Part shown: positions 63,665 to 64,000 of the stretch, piece by piece
Numbering within the stretch: the stretch's first letter is position 1
Layout of the letters: every line of letters begins with the position of its first letter
Assembly: GCA_013398055.1 (NCBI GenBank)
Contig: VZRS01000313.1
Coordinates: 923,800-987,799, forward strand
DNA from: Ifrita kowaldi
Lineage: Eukaryota; Chordata; Aves; Passeriformes; Cinclosomatidae
DNA length: 64,000 nucleotides
Direction: 5' to 3'
The notes under the pieces: generated by a model
What the model saw: the letters and a program-made list of their open reading frames with translations, nothing else
Database searches by the model: none
Told to the model about the DNA's origin: nothing
Position numbers and translations under genes: made by a program

Positions 63665-63943
63665 TTGTTGGTTTTTTTATAGGAAGGCGTGACAATGTCT
63701 GCCTCCTTTTGTCCTTTGAGATACTGAGTGATTAATGGAAACCTGTGAAGGAGGTGAGAACAGTGAGCACAGGTGGTGCTTAGTCCGGAGTAACTCTTGC
63801 TGCCGGCTACCTGTTGAGGTGGGTTCACGCAGGCGCTTCACTATTTCTGTCTTTCCAAGCGAGTTCATTTAAGCCCGGCCGGACCAGCCGAGCGNGCTCC
63901 GCGGTCCGCCCGCGGAAACTTTGCCCGGCGCGCAAGGGGAAGG

Positions 63944-64000
63944 ATGGAGCCGGGAGAGCCCGCGGCGGCGCCCCTCAACCTGTCCCGAGCCGCGGCAGAG
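63944..64000 (+). CDS. 5' end of an unrecognised protein-coding gene (partial)
   Basis: The ATG at 63944 has a strong initiation context (AAGG-ATG-G, A at -3 and G at +4). It is the first in-frame start after an in-frame TGA at 63815-63817. Nineteen codons are present before the window ends: MEPGEPAAAPLNLSRAAAE. The acidic, proline/alanine-rich start includes NLS, a potential N-glycosylation sequon. It would suit the extracellular tail of a multi-pass receptor, but equally the disordered N-terminus of a nuclear or cytosolic protein; there is too little to assign a family. The position in a CpG island supports a real gene. The gene runs rightwards out of the window. Confidence 0.6.
   Translation, partial: MEPGEPAAAPLNLSRAAAE

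Larger units (their letters stand above)
63420..64000. promoter_or_regulatory. CpG island with promoter and first exon, right edge
   Basis: CpG density rises from about 63470 (GCCCGCGGCTGCCCGGCTCC) and again strongly from 63850 to the window end, so the island continues outside. It surrounds the start codon at 63944. An E-box CACAGGTG lies near 63769. CATTTAAGCCC near 63866 is a weak TATA-like element about 80 bases before the ATG. The transcription start is not determined. Confidence 0.75.

Noticed and set aside
1..64000. tRNA, rRNA, snRNA, known microRNA or CRISPR array
   Set aside because: I looked for characteristic boxes and regularly spaced repeats and saw none; tandem repeats present are microsatellites or short duplications.

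Overview
This is a vertebrate chromosomal window, almost certainly from a bird. It has long AT-rich non-coding stretches, sparse interspersed repeats, two CpG islands and no bacterial-style gene packing. Two relics carry the typical 3' end of the avian CR1 retroposon (19631-19682, minus; 25605-25670, plus). A long terminal repeat of a type I recognise from bird genomes lies at 46728-47301. That LTR type is common in non-galliform birds, so a neoavian species is my guess; the species cannot be fixed from sequence alone.

Layout. 1-5884 is AT-rich, with two short tandem repeats and two homeodomain/POU-motif clusters. 5885-7835 is a large CpG island interrupted by an N gap at a G-run. Splice-donor-like sites face outward on both strands, so it may be a two-way promoter. 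7900-63400 is mostly AT-rich intergenic or intronic DNA. Only two places look like 3' terminal exons on the plus strand: 13518-13699, with AATAAA just after the stop, and 22517-22647, with ATTAAA about 220 bases on. Both would be entered in the same reading phase, so they could be alternative last exons of one gene starting in the CpG island. Neither peptide was recognised. 33455-33990 and 36760-37350 are diverged direct copies of one block. 37-44 kb holds several microsatellites and a minisatellite. 54548-54615 is a small GC-rich spot with a good CTCF-type motif on the minus strand. 56027-56092 is a 12-bp perfect inverted repeat. 63420-64000 is a second CpG island with a 40-base gap; it ends with a start codon and the first 19 codons of an unrecognised gene that runs off the right edge.

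Most open frames here are chance frames in AT-rich DNA, or long stop-poor frames in the GC-rich island. I see no complete protein-coding gene, no RNA gene and no CRISPR array. The window is best read as regulatory and intronic or intergenic DNA between, or within, genes whose coding parts lie mostly outside it. I did not find a convincing new biological system. The items most worth checking are the paired terminal exons, the outward-facing CpG island, the duplicated block and the isolated CTCF-like spot.
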